A stretch of DNA of 64,000 nt, taken from positions 62,001 to 126,000 of the forward strand of contig CAJNDS010000426.1 in NCBI GenBank assembly GCA_905221605.1. The letters are read 5' to 3'. This stretch comes from Symbiodinium natans. Taxonomy: Eukaryota; Sar; Dinophyceae; Suessiales; Symbiodiniaceae. The notes under the pieces were generated by a model. The model saw only the letters and a list, made by a program, of their open reading frames with translations. It searched no databases and had not been told where the DNA came from. Both the position numbers and the translations under genes were made by a program. Every line of letters begins with the position of its first letter. Positions within the stretch are counted from its first letter, which is position 1. Below are positions 41,291-52,242 of this stretch, piece after piece.

Positions 41291-44282
41291 GGCACAGATG
41301 GTTCGTAGACGGCGTCAATGTTTACATTCATTCATGCAAATTCCCACGATAAGCACAGCAGGTGGCCCGCATGCAGGACGATGGGCTGTGCCGTCAGAAA
41401 CCAGGGTGTCTTTAGCACTCACCCTGCTGTAGCTCTGTGTTCTGCTTTCCCCAAGGAACCTGGCAGGCCATGTTGCAGTGTATCTGGGAACCCCATTTCC
41501 GGGTACTTCCCGCTGTTAATGAAAGGGAAGGCGCCTAGTGTTCGCGTCGGCGGCCCCAGCGATCCAATGCTCACAGGCGAAAGGACAAGCACTAAGACAC
41601 ATTCACCGGGGGCGCATGTGACTCAGCATTTTCCCGGAAATCTCATGATGTTTGATATTGGCATGTCCCTGTCTTTCGGGCGTCATCATGATGCACCTCC
41701 TAGAATCAATGTCTTGCATCTTTCGCGAATTTCAGGACTTGAATAACATCGGTCATTTGCGGGATCTGTTGTTTTTCATTGTTCTTGTCTTCGCTCGGAA
41801 ACAGCTTTCGTGCACAAAGTAAAGACGTAGTCAGATAAACTCGTGTGTTTTTCTATGTTCAGTATGAGTGATGTGTTTCCTTTATTGATTCATTATTCGT
41901 ATGCTTGGAAGCAAGAGAACAGGATAAGTAACAGGATCATGGTCAAGATTGGAAAAGCCTGTCTTTAGCCGAGTAGTAGTGAAAGAAACGAAGCAACGAA
42001 GCACATCAATTAATTTGCTGATTGTCTGTGTTTTCAACACGAACAAATGATGGCGTGTTCTTTGGCCTTTCCCTCGTACCTTGGGAAATGTCTGTTCTTC
42101 TTGCGATCGATTGTTTTCCGACGTCAGAAGCCTTTTGGAAACCGTGATTTGCAGACAAAGCGGCAAGGCCACGTACCACGCTCGGGTTCCTGCTTTAAAT
42201 TCAGTGCACCCTTCCAGCCGCTTTCATGTGGGAGACCTGGGCACAGCCATGACGAACATCCCGTACTCCTCATGAGGGGCTTGGGATTCGTGAGATCTAA
42301 GATCTTGAGAGCCCATCCCAGATCTTAAGGCAGTATCTGTCGTACACTTCGGCAGGAGGGGCGCAAGGCTTCGAAAGAAGAGATGCAGCTTCGCCTGAGC
42401 CACCTGCAAGCATGAGTTGAAAGCAGCCAAGGAAACCCGAACTTGCAGTGACACCCGTGGTCCTGTGATGTCTTGTGCTCTCTCTGCTCCAGGCCAAGAT
42501 CGGCCCGTGCTGTTTGACCTTTTGGTGAAGGCTCCAGAGCTCTCAATTTATCCAAAGTGGACGCCGACGTGTAGAGTGTTAGTAAATCTGCAGGTGCATG
42601 GCAGCAAGAAGTTGTTTGAAGGATTGTGCACGCGGAGACCTCATACCGACACCTGTGCACGAGAAAGGGTCTTGCTGCCCGTCTTTGGAAAGGCCAGCTG
42701 GAAAAACCCATGGGCCCAGCGACGCCCGGACCATCAGTTGTCCAGAGAGTCCCTGAGCGTCGAATGGCCACCACGTTCGGGTTCGCACTGGTTCAGGTCA
42801 CAGTGCTGGAGTTTGACTACGACCCCAGCAAGGCAGCCTCTTGTGTTGAAGCCCTGAGGGAAGCCCCCCTTGAAGTTCCGCTGTCCTTGACATGAGGATG
42901 AGGAAGAGCGGCTCAGCTCGCGCTTCGAAGCCACTGCAGCTCCGGAATGCGCGCTCTCAGAGAAGAGCCGTCAGTGGAGCCTATCTTGGGGGGAGCACAC
43001 GGGCGTGCGAGGCCAAAGGTATGCGGAGAGGCTTGCGCTGGCTAGCTCAGAGGCACATGGACAAGTCGGCCAGGCATGAGCAGTAACGGCTAAGTCGGCA
43101 AAGTTGTCCAGGCTCGCGCGTTGCCGGCCAGTCCGATTCCCAGATTGTCACCGACCCGCCATTCCGGAGAATTGGCTGCGACATGCTGTGACTTTGTGCA
43201 TTCAAGCAGAAGGTCAGAATGGCAAGTCCGTCCAGTCCAAAGGCACCGCGAAGGCCGAGATTGCTGCCCGCATGCCTGCACGCGTGGCATACCATCTCTT
43301 GCCAGGGTAAAAGAAGCCCTGACGGGAGCACGAAGAAAAGTCGCACTGGCAAGCGGGCAGGCCTGACAGAAGCCACGTCAACACGCAGTTTCGCCTTGTG
43401 ATCATTTTAAATCACGTGGCTGTTCAGCTCTTTGCATCTCGCATCGCTTCCTCGTCGCTGCCCAGTCGCAAGCTGTGCATTTGCAGGTCAAGGCAAGGAA
43501 GATGCAAAGCACGCCGCGCTTCAGGCCGAATCCCCGCCACAGTGGACCTCGTGAATCTTGTACCATCTTGTGCCTCCGGAAGTTCTCGAAGCGTTCATGG
43601 CCTCTCGCCACCATTGGCACTTTATGGCACGTGGATCTCGAGGCAGTTCGTAGTTCCTCTGCAGAATTGCTCACTGCAAAGCCAGTGCAGAGCCGAGTGA
43701 ACTTATAGCGTCCAGATGCCATCTACTTTCCACAGTGCCTGCTTGCCGAGTGCATGGTATGGGCTCTACTAGCCCGAATGCTTCTCAGGCATCTGTGCTG
43801 CGGTCTTTGTTGTCTGACCTGGGTACCACATGCTCGTGTCTTACATGGACTTCGGCTTCCAAACACCTCAGTACTGATGCATACACGGTCAGCTACGAGG
43901 CAAGGGCTGCATGGAAAAGGCAGAGCTGGTGGAGAAGCTGCGTCAATCTCAGTCTGAGTTCCACCACGTTCCACAATCGAAATCTGACAGCAGCCTTTTC
44001 TTTTGCCAGAAGAGGGCATAGCGAGGGCTTGAGAAAAGGGCAGTAGAAAGGGCAGTAGAAATTGTGTACCATGCGCGGATGTCGACCCAGGCTTGCTGTG
44101 GCTGGCGTCTCTTCCGAGCTGTGAGACCATGTGGCGCAGCCAAAAGATGTGGACGACCAGGATGTGTATCTGGATCTAGGTGCTTCTAGGGTGCTTGCTT
44201 CACGGCCATGATTTTCCGCTGTCCGCCTCAAATGAAGCAGTAGTAAGGGAAGAGCCTGCCTGCTCGTGCGGCCACGCTCGCC
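41291..44282. other. Unresolved region with possible exons
   Basis: Possible + strand exons include RPVLFDLLVKAPELS (~42507), VTVLEFDYDPSKAASCVEAL (~42801) and RGKGCMEKAELVEKLRQSQS (~43898). The last resembles a SAP-like helix pair seen in some RING proteins (GC-x-EKxELV), but nothing else supports that. No gene can be assembled. Confidence 0.3.
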
Positions 44283-47030
44283 ATGGCCCCAAAGAAAAAG
44301 CCAGCGCAAGCTAAGGCTCTTGCACAAGCATTTGCGTGCAACAGCCTCATGTGGGTTGTGCGACCCTTGTCCTTGACATCGCGCACACGTGGTCGTCACA
44401 AAACATAAGCAGAGCAAAATTACAGCGCTTGAAACTGGTGCCAGGCCAGGGTCAAGAAGGTCGTCACTCGGCGGCATGGCATTTCGTTTGTCCTGGGTTT
44501 CTGGCTTCCCTGTTGATCTCTTCGTATCTCTTCTTTGACCCCTTTGGTTTGCAGGCAGCAGTGAAGCGAAAGCCCGCAGCAGTGAAGCGAAAGCCCGCGG
44601 CCAAAAAGCCTCCAGCCCGGAAGGCGCTCTTGGCTTTGAGTTCTGGGATGCCTGATGGGATGCTTGAAGCAAGAGCTGAGTGTCCTTGGTAGAATGTCTC
44701 TTTCTGAGACGCGCAGGGCTCCTCGCATGGCAAGCGACGGCAAGTGCAATAATGTTACTGGGTGAAATGATTTCTGATCGGTTGTGTTCTGTCAGGTGGC
44801 GCCACCGACAAAGCCCATCCGAATCGGTTTCTTGATTGGCAAGGCCGGCATGGCTACTGAAGCTATGGCTTCCCTCCTTCGGGTGCTTCTCCTGTCCCAT
44901 CCCACGGAAGGACACGGACTTAGTTGAAGATCCCAAGTATGTCGGTGATGCCTCGTTCATGGATGACATGCCTGACAAGTACCGCGTGGACCCTGAGAGC
45001 AAGGAGCTGTGGCAAAGCTTGTTAAGCTTGGGCGAATGCTCACGAACGCACGTGTTGAAACCCTGCGCAGGAGTACCTCAAGAACTGCGAGGCTGGTACC
45101 AAAGGGTTTGCTCATGCAGACGTGGCGATTCCTTGGCACTGTCCTTGGCGAAGCGCGGTTGGGTTGTCACATGCTGTCTCATATGCTTTGGACATCTTTG
45201 GACCTTAGAGCCGAGGTATATCCACAAGAAGTACGGTGATGAAGTGGTTGTTGACATGATCTTTCCGGAGGAGATCACTCTCAAGCGCTTGATGCTTTGA
45301 TAACTTTCAGGCAGCTCGGGGTACTCAGCCAGCTTAGTGAAGCAGATCTTCCAAGGAAATCCAACATGTGCAACTACATCATTGGGTACGATGTCATCAA
45401 CTCCATCTTCGAAGGCCCAAAGAGGCATGGCTTTTTCGCAGAGATGTCGGCACATTGTAACCATGAGGACCATGAAGAGCTGCACACATCTCAGTGTAGG
45501 TACAAGGAGGTAACGAAAGCATTCACCCAATGCGGGAACCTGATGCCAAGCTGGGAAGTCCAGGAGAAGCGACTGACAAAAGGGGTATTGATCTGTGAAT
45601 AGGATGCAGCGAATACCTGGCCATGTTCAGGACTTCATTTACATCAAATCCCGGTATATGCAGGCCCGGGCCCCCTGTGCGTGTACTTTCTCTGTTCAGC
45701 AGGTGAACCCAGGTGTCGACAATTGTGAGCAGGCTTGCATGGATGCCGGGATACCGATGGCACCGACAATCTTCGCGATCAAGGGCAAGCGAAGCCCAGC
45801 CAAGCTGCTAGCGGAGATCAAAGAACGAGGCGAGGGCAGCAACAGTCGTGTTTCACAATAGGATGCTGCATAAAGTTCCCGGCCTCGCAGAACTTGGTTT
45901 AGCCACCGAAGGTTGGAAGACGTTTGTCATGAAGCAGTCCATGATGGCTTTCTCGCTTGGCTTTTGCAAGCTGCACGTCGAGGAGCACTGCTTGACACGT
46001 TCAATGCAGGTCATCTCAGGTCCTGCTGTTGAGAAGACTATGGGGGGGCCCGCGTGGGCTGGCAAGGACTGTGAGAAGGACCCCAGCATTCTGAAGAACT
46101 ACTTTCGGGACTACTCCGAATGTCCGCCTGCCATTCGATTCGCTCCGCTGAGAGTGTTTCTGATGTTCTTTGAAGTAGCTTGTTCTTGATTTCTTGATTT
46201 CTTCAGTTTGGCTTCAACAAACCTCGTAGGTCCTGAGTACGTGGTGCAAGAGGCCATCGATGGTTTCACACGGAATTGGGAGACGAGGACACTCTTCTGC
46301 TTTAAATTAGCAGCCTTCGCTGTGTTGTCGACGTCTGCGGCGCTCCACGGCTCAGGATCTTCTGGTTCAACGGCAAATTCCTCTACGCTGCTCGACCGTC
46401 GCACTCTGATCTTTAAAGGTTGAGGCTTGACATGTCCAAGGCTATCGCCAACAAGGCGGCGGTCTCCACTGAGGATGGCAACGAGGTCATCATAACAGGA
46501 CCCTTATGGAGCATTATGCCTTACGTATCCAATAGACTTTTTCGGACCCCTGCATGACCTTTCATGTTAGGTCACTGAGCTCACGCGAGGAGATGACATC
46601 CCTGCCGAGTTCCTTGAGAACGCGAAGAGAATAGGTGAGCAAGCTCTCAAGATTCTGCCGCAGCTGCACACTCCATCAGGACGCTGCGCGTTTGTTGGCG
46701 CAAAGCATTCAAGCACTGGAATCTGTGCAGCCGGCAAGTCTTCAGGACAGCCGGTTGGCATGACGCTGATCCGGACGGACGTCGGCTGTTCAGACAGCCA
46801 GCTGCACGACAAGCACACGGACTGGGATCCCAACGGTCGGACTTTCTTCTTGAACGAGATTGAGTATGGTGGGACCACCTACTTCATCCGACACCTCAAA
46901 GAGGCCTTTCTTGAAGTGTAACGGTTGTGTCCGCAAGCACTCTCCAAAGTAAGAGTCTCTGCCAGGATTGGGTTCCGAAATGGGCCGAGCTTTATGTCAA
47001 CAAGTCAAAAGAAGTATATGACAGGTTGCG
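44283..47030 (+). CDS. ATP-grasp-like protein, 12 or more exons
   Basis: Exon 1 (44283-44327) encodes MAPKKKPAQAKALAQ. A GC-AG intron leads to a Lys/Ala/Pro-rich exon with the repeat AAVKRKPAAVKRKPAA (44555-44668), a likely nuclear or disordered tail. Next come RIGFLIGKAGMATEAM (44817), DKYRVDPESKELWQSLLSLG, YIHKKYGDEVVVDMIFPEEI (45211), NYIIGYDVINSIFEG (45372), AGIPMAPTIFAIKGKRSPAK (45742), GWKTFVMKQSMMAF (45912), YVVQEAIDGFTRNWETR (46239), IFWFNGKFLYA (46357), GDDIPAEFLENAKRIGEQAL, RTDVGCS (46773) and FFLNEIEYGGTTYF (46845). Three blocks fit ATP-grasp landmarks: a strand Lys in FVMK, VQE...R-x-F-x-x-NGKF, and FLNEIE for Mg-ATP. Members join a carboxylate to an amine or thiol by an acyl-phosphate; the substrate here is unknown. 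Intron 46288-46355 closes as GA-AG. The last exon and stop are uncertain. Confidence 0.7.
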
Positions 47031-47417
47031 GGCTGAAAAATCAATCCATGGTCGTCTCTGTCAAGTCAAGGCCTGTGGGCCTGTGTCCAACTTCCGAGGA
47101 TGTGGGAGGAACAGCTCAAGGACGTTTGAAGCGCGAGCCGGGCCTGCACTTCCTTACAATTTTTGTGTTTCTGGTGTTTATGGACCATCAAGTTTTGGAG
47201 AGCATGCAAGAGCATGGCACTCCTGCGAAGATTCCATCCATGTTGCCACTAGGGCCGGCTATGAAGGGTGAGAATCCGCTGGGTGCAGGGTGTGCATGGT
47301 AGCATCATGCTTTCAGTGTCCTGCGAGAAATCGCGCGCCTCGCTGCAGATGCTGGAAGCGAAGCTCCACGCATGGTTGCAAGGTGTAGGTGTGTATCGGA
47401 GGATGTCGCAGGCGTGA

Positions 47418-47790
47418 TGTGATGTGATCTGGTCTGATGTGACGTGATGTGAGGTGATGTGAGGTGAGGTGATGTAACGTGATGTCATGTCAGTGATGTG
47501 ATGTGAGGTGATGTGAGGTGATGTGAGGTGATGTGAGGTGATGTGAGGTGATGTGAGGTGATGTGAGGTGATGTGAGGTGATGTGACGTGACGTGATGTG
47601 GTGTAATACTGGTGTAATGTACTGTAATGTAATGAAATGTGATGTAATGAGATGTAATGTAATGTAGTGTAATGTACTGTAATGTCATGTAATGTAATGT
47701 AGTGTAATGTACTGCAATGTCATGTAGTGTAATGTAATGTTAATATGTAATGTAATGTAATGCAATGTAATGTAATGTAGTTTAATTAAT
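47418..47790. repeat. Decamer and pentamer satellite block
   Basis: Degenerate GTGATGT words lead into eight perfect copies of ATGTGAGGTG (47501-47580). After 47600 these change into AATGT/TGTAATG pentamers up to 47790. The shared ATGTG core suggests one array grew from the other. Frames across it encode His/Thr/Ser-rich strings and are not genes. Confidence 0.95.
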
Positions 47791-47811
47791 GTACGTATGT
47801 GTTTTTTTTGT

Positions 47812-47877
47812 TTATGTGTGTGTGTGTGTGTGTGTGTGTTTTTGTGCGTATGTTTGGAAAGAGGGGGGGGGGGGGCA
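47812..47877. repeat. (TG)n run and poly-G run
   Basis: A TGTG run (47816-47839) is followed at 47863-47875 by about 13 G. The G run may make cloning or assembly unreliable here. Confidence 0.85.
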
Positions 47878-48509
47878 GGACGACCAAACAATTGCCGCAA
47901 AATGCAGTTCGGCTCAAGTTAGCCGGTGACTGTGCCAGAACATTTTGTATGAATTCTGTGTTGATCGGGCCACACATAAACTGAAGATTGTAATGCACTT
48001 CCAAGTTTGCCTCAACTTTCATGTGGTCTCGCGCCTCGCTCAGTCCGCCAGCAGTCTGAGTGCAAGCGAAGCGTAGTTCATCGCGGCAACTGTCAGCTTG
48101 AACCTCTCGCAAGGATATGGAGCAGACCTTCCAGCCATCTGCCTGGTTTTCTTATGGTGCGGCTGTTGCTGTTGTGTTGCACTGTGGCGCTTGACAGCTA
48201 AGGACGCTGCTAAAAGCTGGTCGCAGCCATGCTGAAACGGAGGAGGAAACCCCGGTGTGAGGTTCAAGACAGTCACCGTCGCTTTTGAAACTTTTGCGCC
48301 TATGTCAGGACATGCGGCGAATTTTCCGCCATTTTGGCCACCAGGCGGCACGGAACGATGTAAACAACACAAATTGACTGTTCGCTTTGTCTCAAAGCTT
48401 CCACAGGAAGATCGGGGTTGGAGGCTTTCGCATGGACCTCAAACAACAGATATGAGTTTGGTGACTTCCAGCGCATGTTGGATTCAATCGGTGCTGTCCT
48501 TCGATGACT

Positions 48510-49160
48510 AAGACTTTTGCAGGCCGTTGGAGTTGGAGCAGCTTTTGCAGGCCGATGCAATGCACCAATGCATCGATGGCAATGCTCAAAGCATGACGCT
48601 GCGTGGGCTGCACGGATATGCTGCGAGTTTGCTAGGATGGTGCTGTCTGCACGAGGCCGCTGAAGAAAGATTGCTGCCAGAAGGTTTTGCCAGCCGATTG
48701 TTCCAGGCTTGGATGCGATGCTGAATTGAATTGCTTTCTCATCATCTCCAGAGCGTAACACAAACCTCAAAAATGTTCAGAGTATGATCTCACATTGTCG
48801 GTCCCTTATGCCGAGGCATGGGCACCAGGATTAGACTCTTTGACAGAAGGCCGTTTCATGACTGGATTCCGGGTGCGCCAGACCCTTCTGCACCAAACTC
48901 GTCGCCGAGTCACCGGTGTTTCTAGAGGTATACCTGGAACAGAGGGAGCAGTGGTTTGAACAGTGGTGGTTGGCCAAGAGTGGCGGCACGTCCGCCAAAC
49001 CACCGAGTGCCGAGCTCAGCGTGCGCCGCGAGACAAGGGTAATGCAAGTCGTGTTCTATGGCTTCTACGAATTCCAATATACGATGTTGCGCAGAAGACT
49101 CGGTAGAGGTCATCGGTTGGTGAGTGAGCTGCGAAAGGACTGCCGGCAATGCGCAGTTTG
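48510..49160 (+). other. Possible exons, unassigned
   Basis: A + frame near 48524-48720 encodes ELEQLLQADAMHQCIDGNAQ and a following helical stretch, after a TTTTGCAG acceptor. Another near 48926 encodes VYLEQREQWFEQWWLAKSGG. Both look coding by composition. No family was recognised and they were not joined. Confidence 0.3.
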
Positions 49161-49856
49161 AACCACCGCCATTCGGGCATTCTGAGATGCGGAGGATGCT
49201 GCAGAAGTCGGCTTCGAACAATTCCGTGAGTTTTGCAGCAACTTCGCCGAGGCGTTGGAGTGTTGTGGAGTGCGGTGCAAGCATGTCCGGAGTTGGGTAG
49301 TCCGATGGTCCACTGTTGCTTCAATTTTGTTGCACGAAGGACTCAGGTTATGTTCCTCCACCGGCGTCATTTCTAAGAGCAGTTTGGCAGGCACGATTTG
49401 AAACTGGCTTCAAAGCTGGTTGTCACATGTTGTCGCACTCTGAGACAAGTTGCTCCGGGAGGCTTGTGTTGACAACGTGCGCAAGGATTCTGGACGGAGG
49501 GGTGCGGAGACCCTTCCAGATTCTGTAACTTCGGCAACGTTTTGGCTCACTGTGATTCATTATTGTATTGACTCGCTGTGGTTCATATACTTAGTGGATC
49601 TACACAACTTACCGGCCAGGCATACGATGCACTTCTGGATTCATATGCCGGCCATTGGCGCTTGTGGCTAGAGGATTGGATTGCCGAACGCGAGGTTGCT
49701 CGCCATGTACGATGTGTGTAGCTCGAGGTGTAGCCTTTTTTTATTGCAGTAGGTCAGGTCAGAGCCCACCCTAGCCAGGTCACAAGCGTGCCGGCAAAGA
49801 AGGAGGACTCGGGCCATTTGCACGCAGTTGTTGTGTGATGTGTGGCTGCCATCACG

Positions 49857-51275
49857 CATTGAAGAGGAGAGTGAAGAGGTTAAAGCTGCCATCACGGTCC
49901 AACGACACTTCCGCGCGAAGCTCAAATGCAAGGTACATCAGTGGCCAGCATGGGAACAGTCCTGAAAGGTGCCTACCAAGCTCGGAAGCGGGTAGACACC
50001 AAGAAGTCTGAGGCTGGCGATCATCAAACAACTCTCACCTGCTGTTCCACTCTTCTGCGGGCTATGTGTCCATTTGCAGGTGCTTTTATCGGATTTGATT
50101 CAGAACATGTCGAACAAGGTGGAGCCCTTGGTGATTCGAATGATGCAGTATGCGGTCAAGTGGAGGCAACAGCGGCAAAGCTTTTCGAAAGGTTTGACAG
50201 CGGGAAGAAGGCTCGACGGCAGCGGCAAGCGATGCTGTTGTGTTCATGTTCTTGGTGCAAGGGGCCCATTGTTGTCCTAGTTGAGGACTACTGGACCGCA
50301 GAGGACATGGCACGCTTCTGCGATGAGCTTTGGCCAAAGCAGGATGGCATGTGGCTCGCCTGCCACTGTGATAGTTTCGTGCCCGATGGTCGTTGAGTGT
50401 CTGTGAGTTTGCATTGGCCTAGAGAAGTTTTCATGTTCCAGCGGATGCGGAAAGTTATGGTGAACTGGTTCTAGGCCTCCTCCTCCAGCTGCATTTGGAG
50501 CGGATGCCGTCAAGAAGGCCTGGAAAGGGGCATCTGTGATGTTGTCGTTGTGTGACCGATGCTCCAGCTTGATATGCTAACATGGTGAGACAAGAAATCT
50601 GCGTCGGCGCACGACGCTTAAATCGAACAAATCAGCGCCACACAGTCAGGGACTGCGCGTGCAGAGAAGTGCATGGACTGCAATTAACATTGTACAACCA
50701 AAATGGGTCGTTATAGCATCGAGTGACGCCAAACCAATGAACAAGTTAAACACAGGATTCCGGCTGCCGACTGCCGGAGTAGGGGGGGCAACACGGAACT
50801 TGACCAGCGGACCACGAAGATGCACGGCCTCTTGTCACACTGCAGTGTGAGTATGCACTCTCACCAAAGCCTTGTGGTACTTGGTCCTAGTCTGCAACCA
50901 TGAAGGAAGCGCCGCGAAAAAAACTCAGCTGCAGGTGCGCTCACTAGCCGGTGCACGACCCCGGAAAGTTCTGGCGAAAATGGCAGAAGAGGCCGACCTC
51001 AACTTCAACTTCCGCCATAGTGTTTTTTTGCTCAAACAAGCTCAAGCAGTTCGGTCACTTGTTAGGAGGAGGTGGTCCTCACGAGGGAAGAGTTCAGACG
51101 TGGTTTGCCAGCTTCCGAGCTTGTCAGTGTGAAGAGAGCAACTTCGGGGATGGCTTATGATGGTTTTTTCCAGTCTTGGAGCCTCAGGTTGGCGTGGAAT
51201 GACAAGCGCCACCGGCAGCTGAAGAAGTGGGAACGTGCACGGTACTGTGAGGTGCAGTGGCGCAGTAGAATTTAA
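49857..51275 (+). CDS. Possible IQ-motif protein, fragmentary
   Basis: The exon at 49857-49931 encodes IEEESEEVKAAITVQRHFRA and KLKCK. VQ-x-x-x-R-x-x-x-K within a basic helix fits the IQ calmodulin-binding motif, although the usual Gly after Arg is Ala. Following open pieces on + include DLIQNMSNKVEPLVIRMMQY (50086), EDYWTAEDMARFCDELWPKQ (50283) and SWSLRLAWNDKRHRQLKKWE (51176). The last is another basic helix. Exon joins are not established, and the pieces may come from more than one gene. Confidence 0.4.
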
Positions 51276-52242
51276 AGCTCGCTTCTGATCGATTGGAGCC
51301 CCTGAGATTGACTGATCCGATTTTAATCAGTTTGTTGTCTATTGTCGTTGCCCGCGACAGGTGTATGCATGTCCATGTTGCCGCGGGCGCTTCCGTGTTG
51401 TTGCAGTTCCCGTTGCTTCTGAAAGTAGGGGGCCCGACTTCAGCCCTGGACTTTCCTGGAATGCTAGGCAGCATGGCAGTCATGCAACCCGCCCCAGGTC
51501 GCAGCCTGGAGATTGCCAAAGTGATAGATGAAGGCATAGCGCACGGAGTTTGAAACTAAGCTCGCTCCAGGAGTCTGCAGCAGACACTTGGTACGTTGTC
51601 ATGGCTTTGCGAGGTCACGGCGCTCACAGGTGTAAGGGATCCTCCGCGTTTTCCGTCGGGAGCAGCCAGCTTTCATGGAAGTCGGCCTTGCTTTGAGCAG
51701 CGATCGCATAAGGTTGCCGGGCCGGTTCACAGCCGCTCCTGGCAGCGCGGCTCGAAAGCTTCCACATCCGAGTGAGGCTTCGACTCTGGGCATCGGTGTA
51801 CCACTGCCGTGCCGGTTTGCTGGCTGCTGAGAGGTGGCACATCTACACAGCGAAGTGGCAAACGCGGTCGCCGCAGGTGCTGCATTGTGCGACCGGTGCC
51901 TAGACTCTCACCGAAGTAAACTCCGAAGAGTAGACGGTGCTAAATTCGCTTGAAGAGGGGGAAGATGCTTTTCCGAGGTCTTGCCGCCGGGCTGTGCGAG
52001 GCCAGCTCTGGCTGGGCCGGGTCCTTTGGGGAGCCTCGGGGCAGTAGCAGAGTATCTGTGCGCCGATCACGGAGAGACTCACGCAGAATATCCCTAATGA
52101 TCCCAACGCCAAATCCCAGGTGATCCCTTAGTTGCTGGGCTCTGGGGTGGGGATGATCGAAGCAAAGTGATGTCGACTAAAGGCGGCTGCTGCTTCAAGC
52201 GGCGGTCACTGGAGCCGGCCGTGGAGCACCGGTGCCGCTTTC

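Noticed and set aside
43893-45002. 369-codon minus-strand frame
   Set aside because: It lies opposite the first exons of the ATP-grasp-like gene and shows no domain; a shadow frame.
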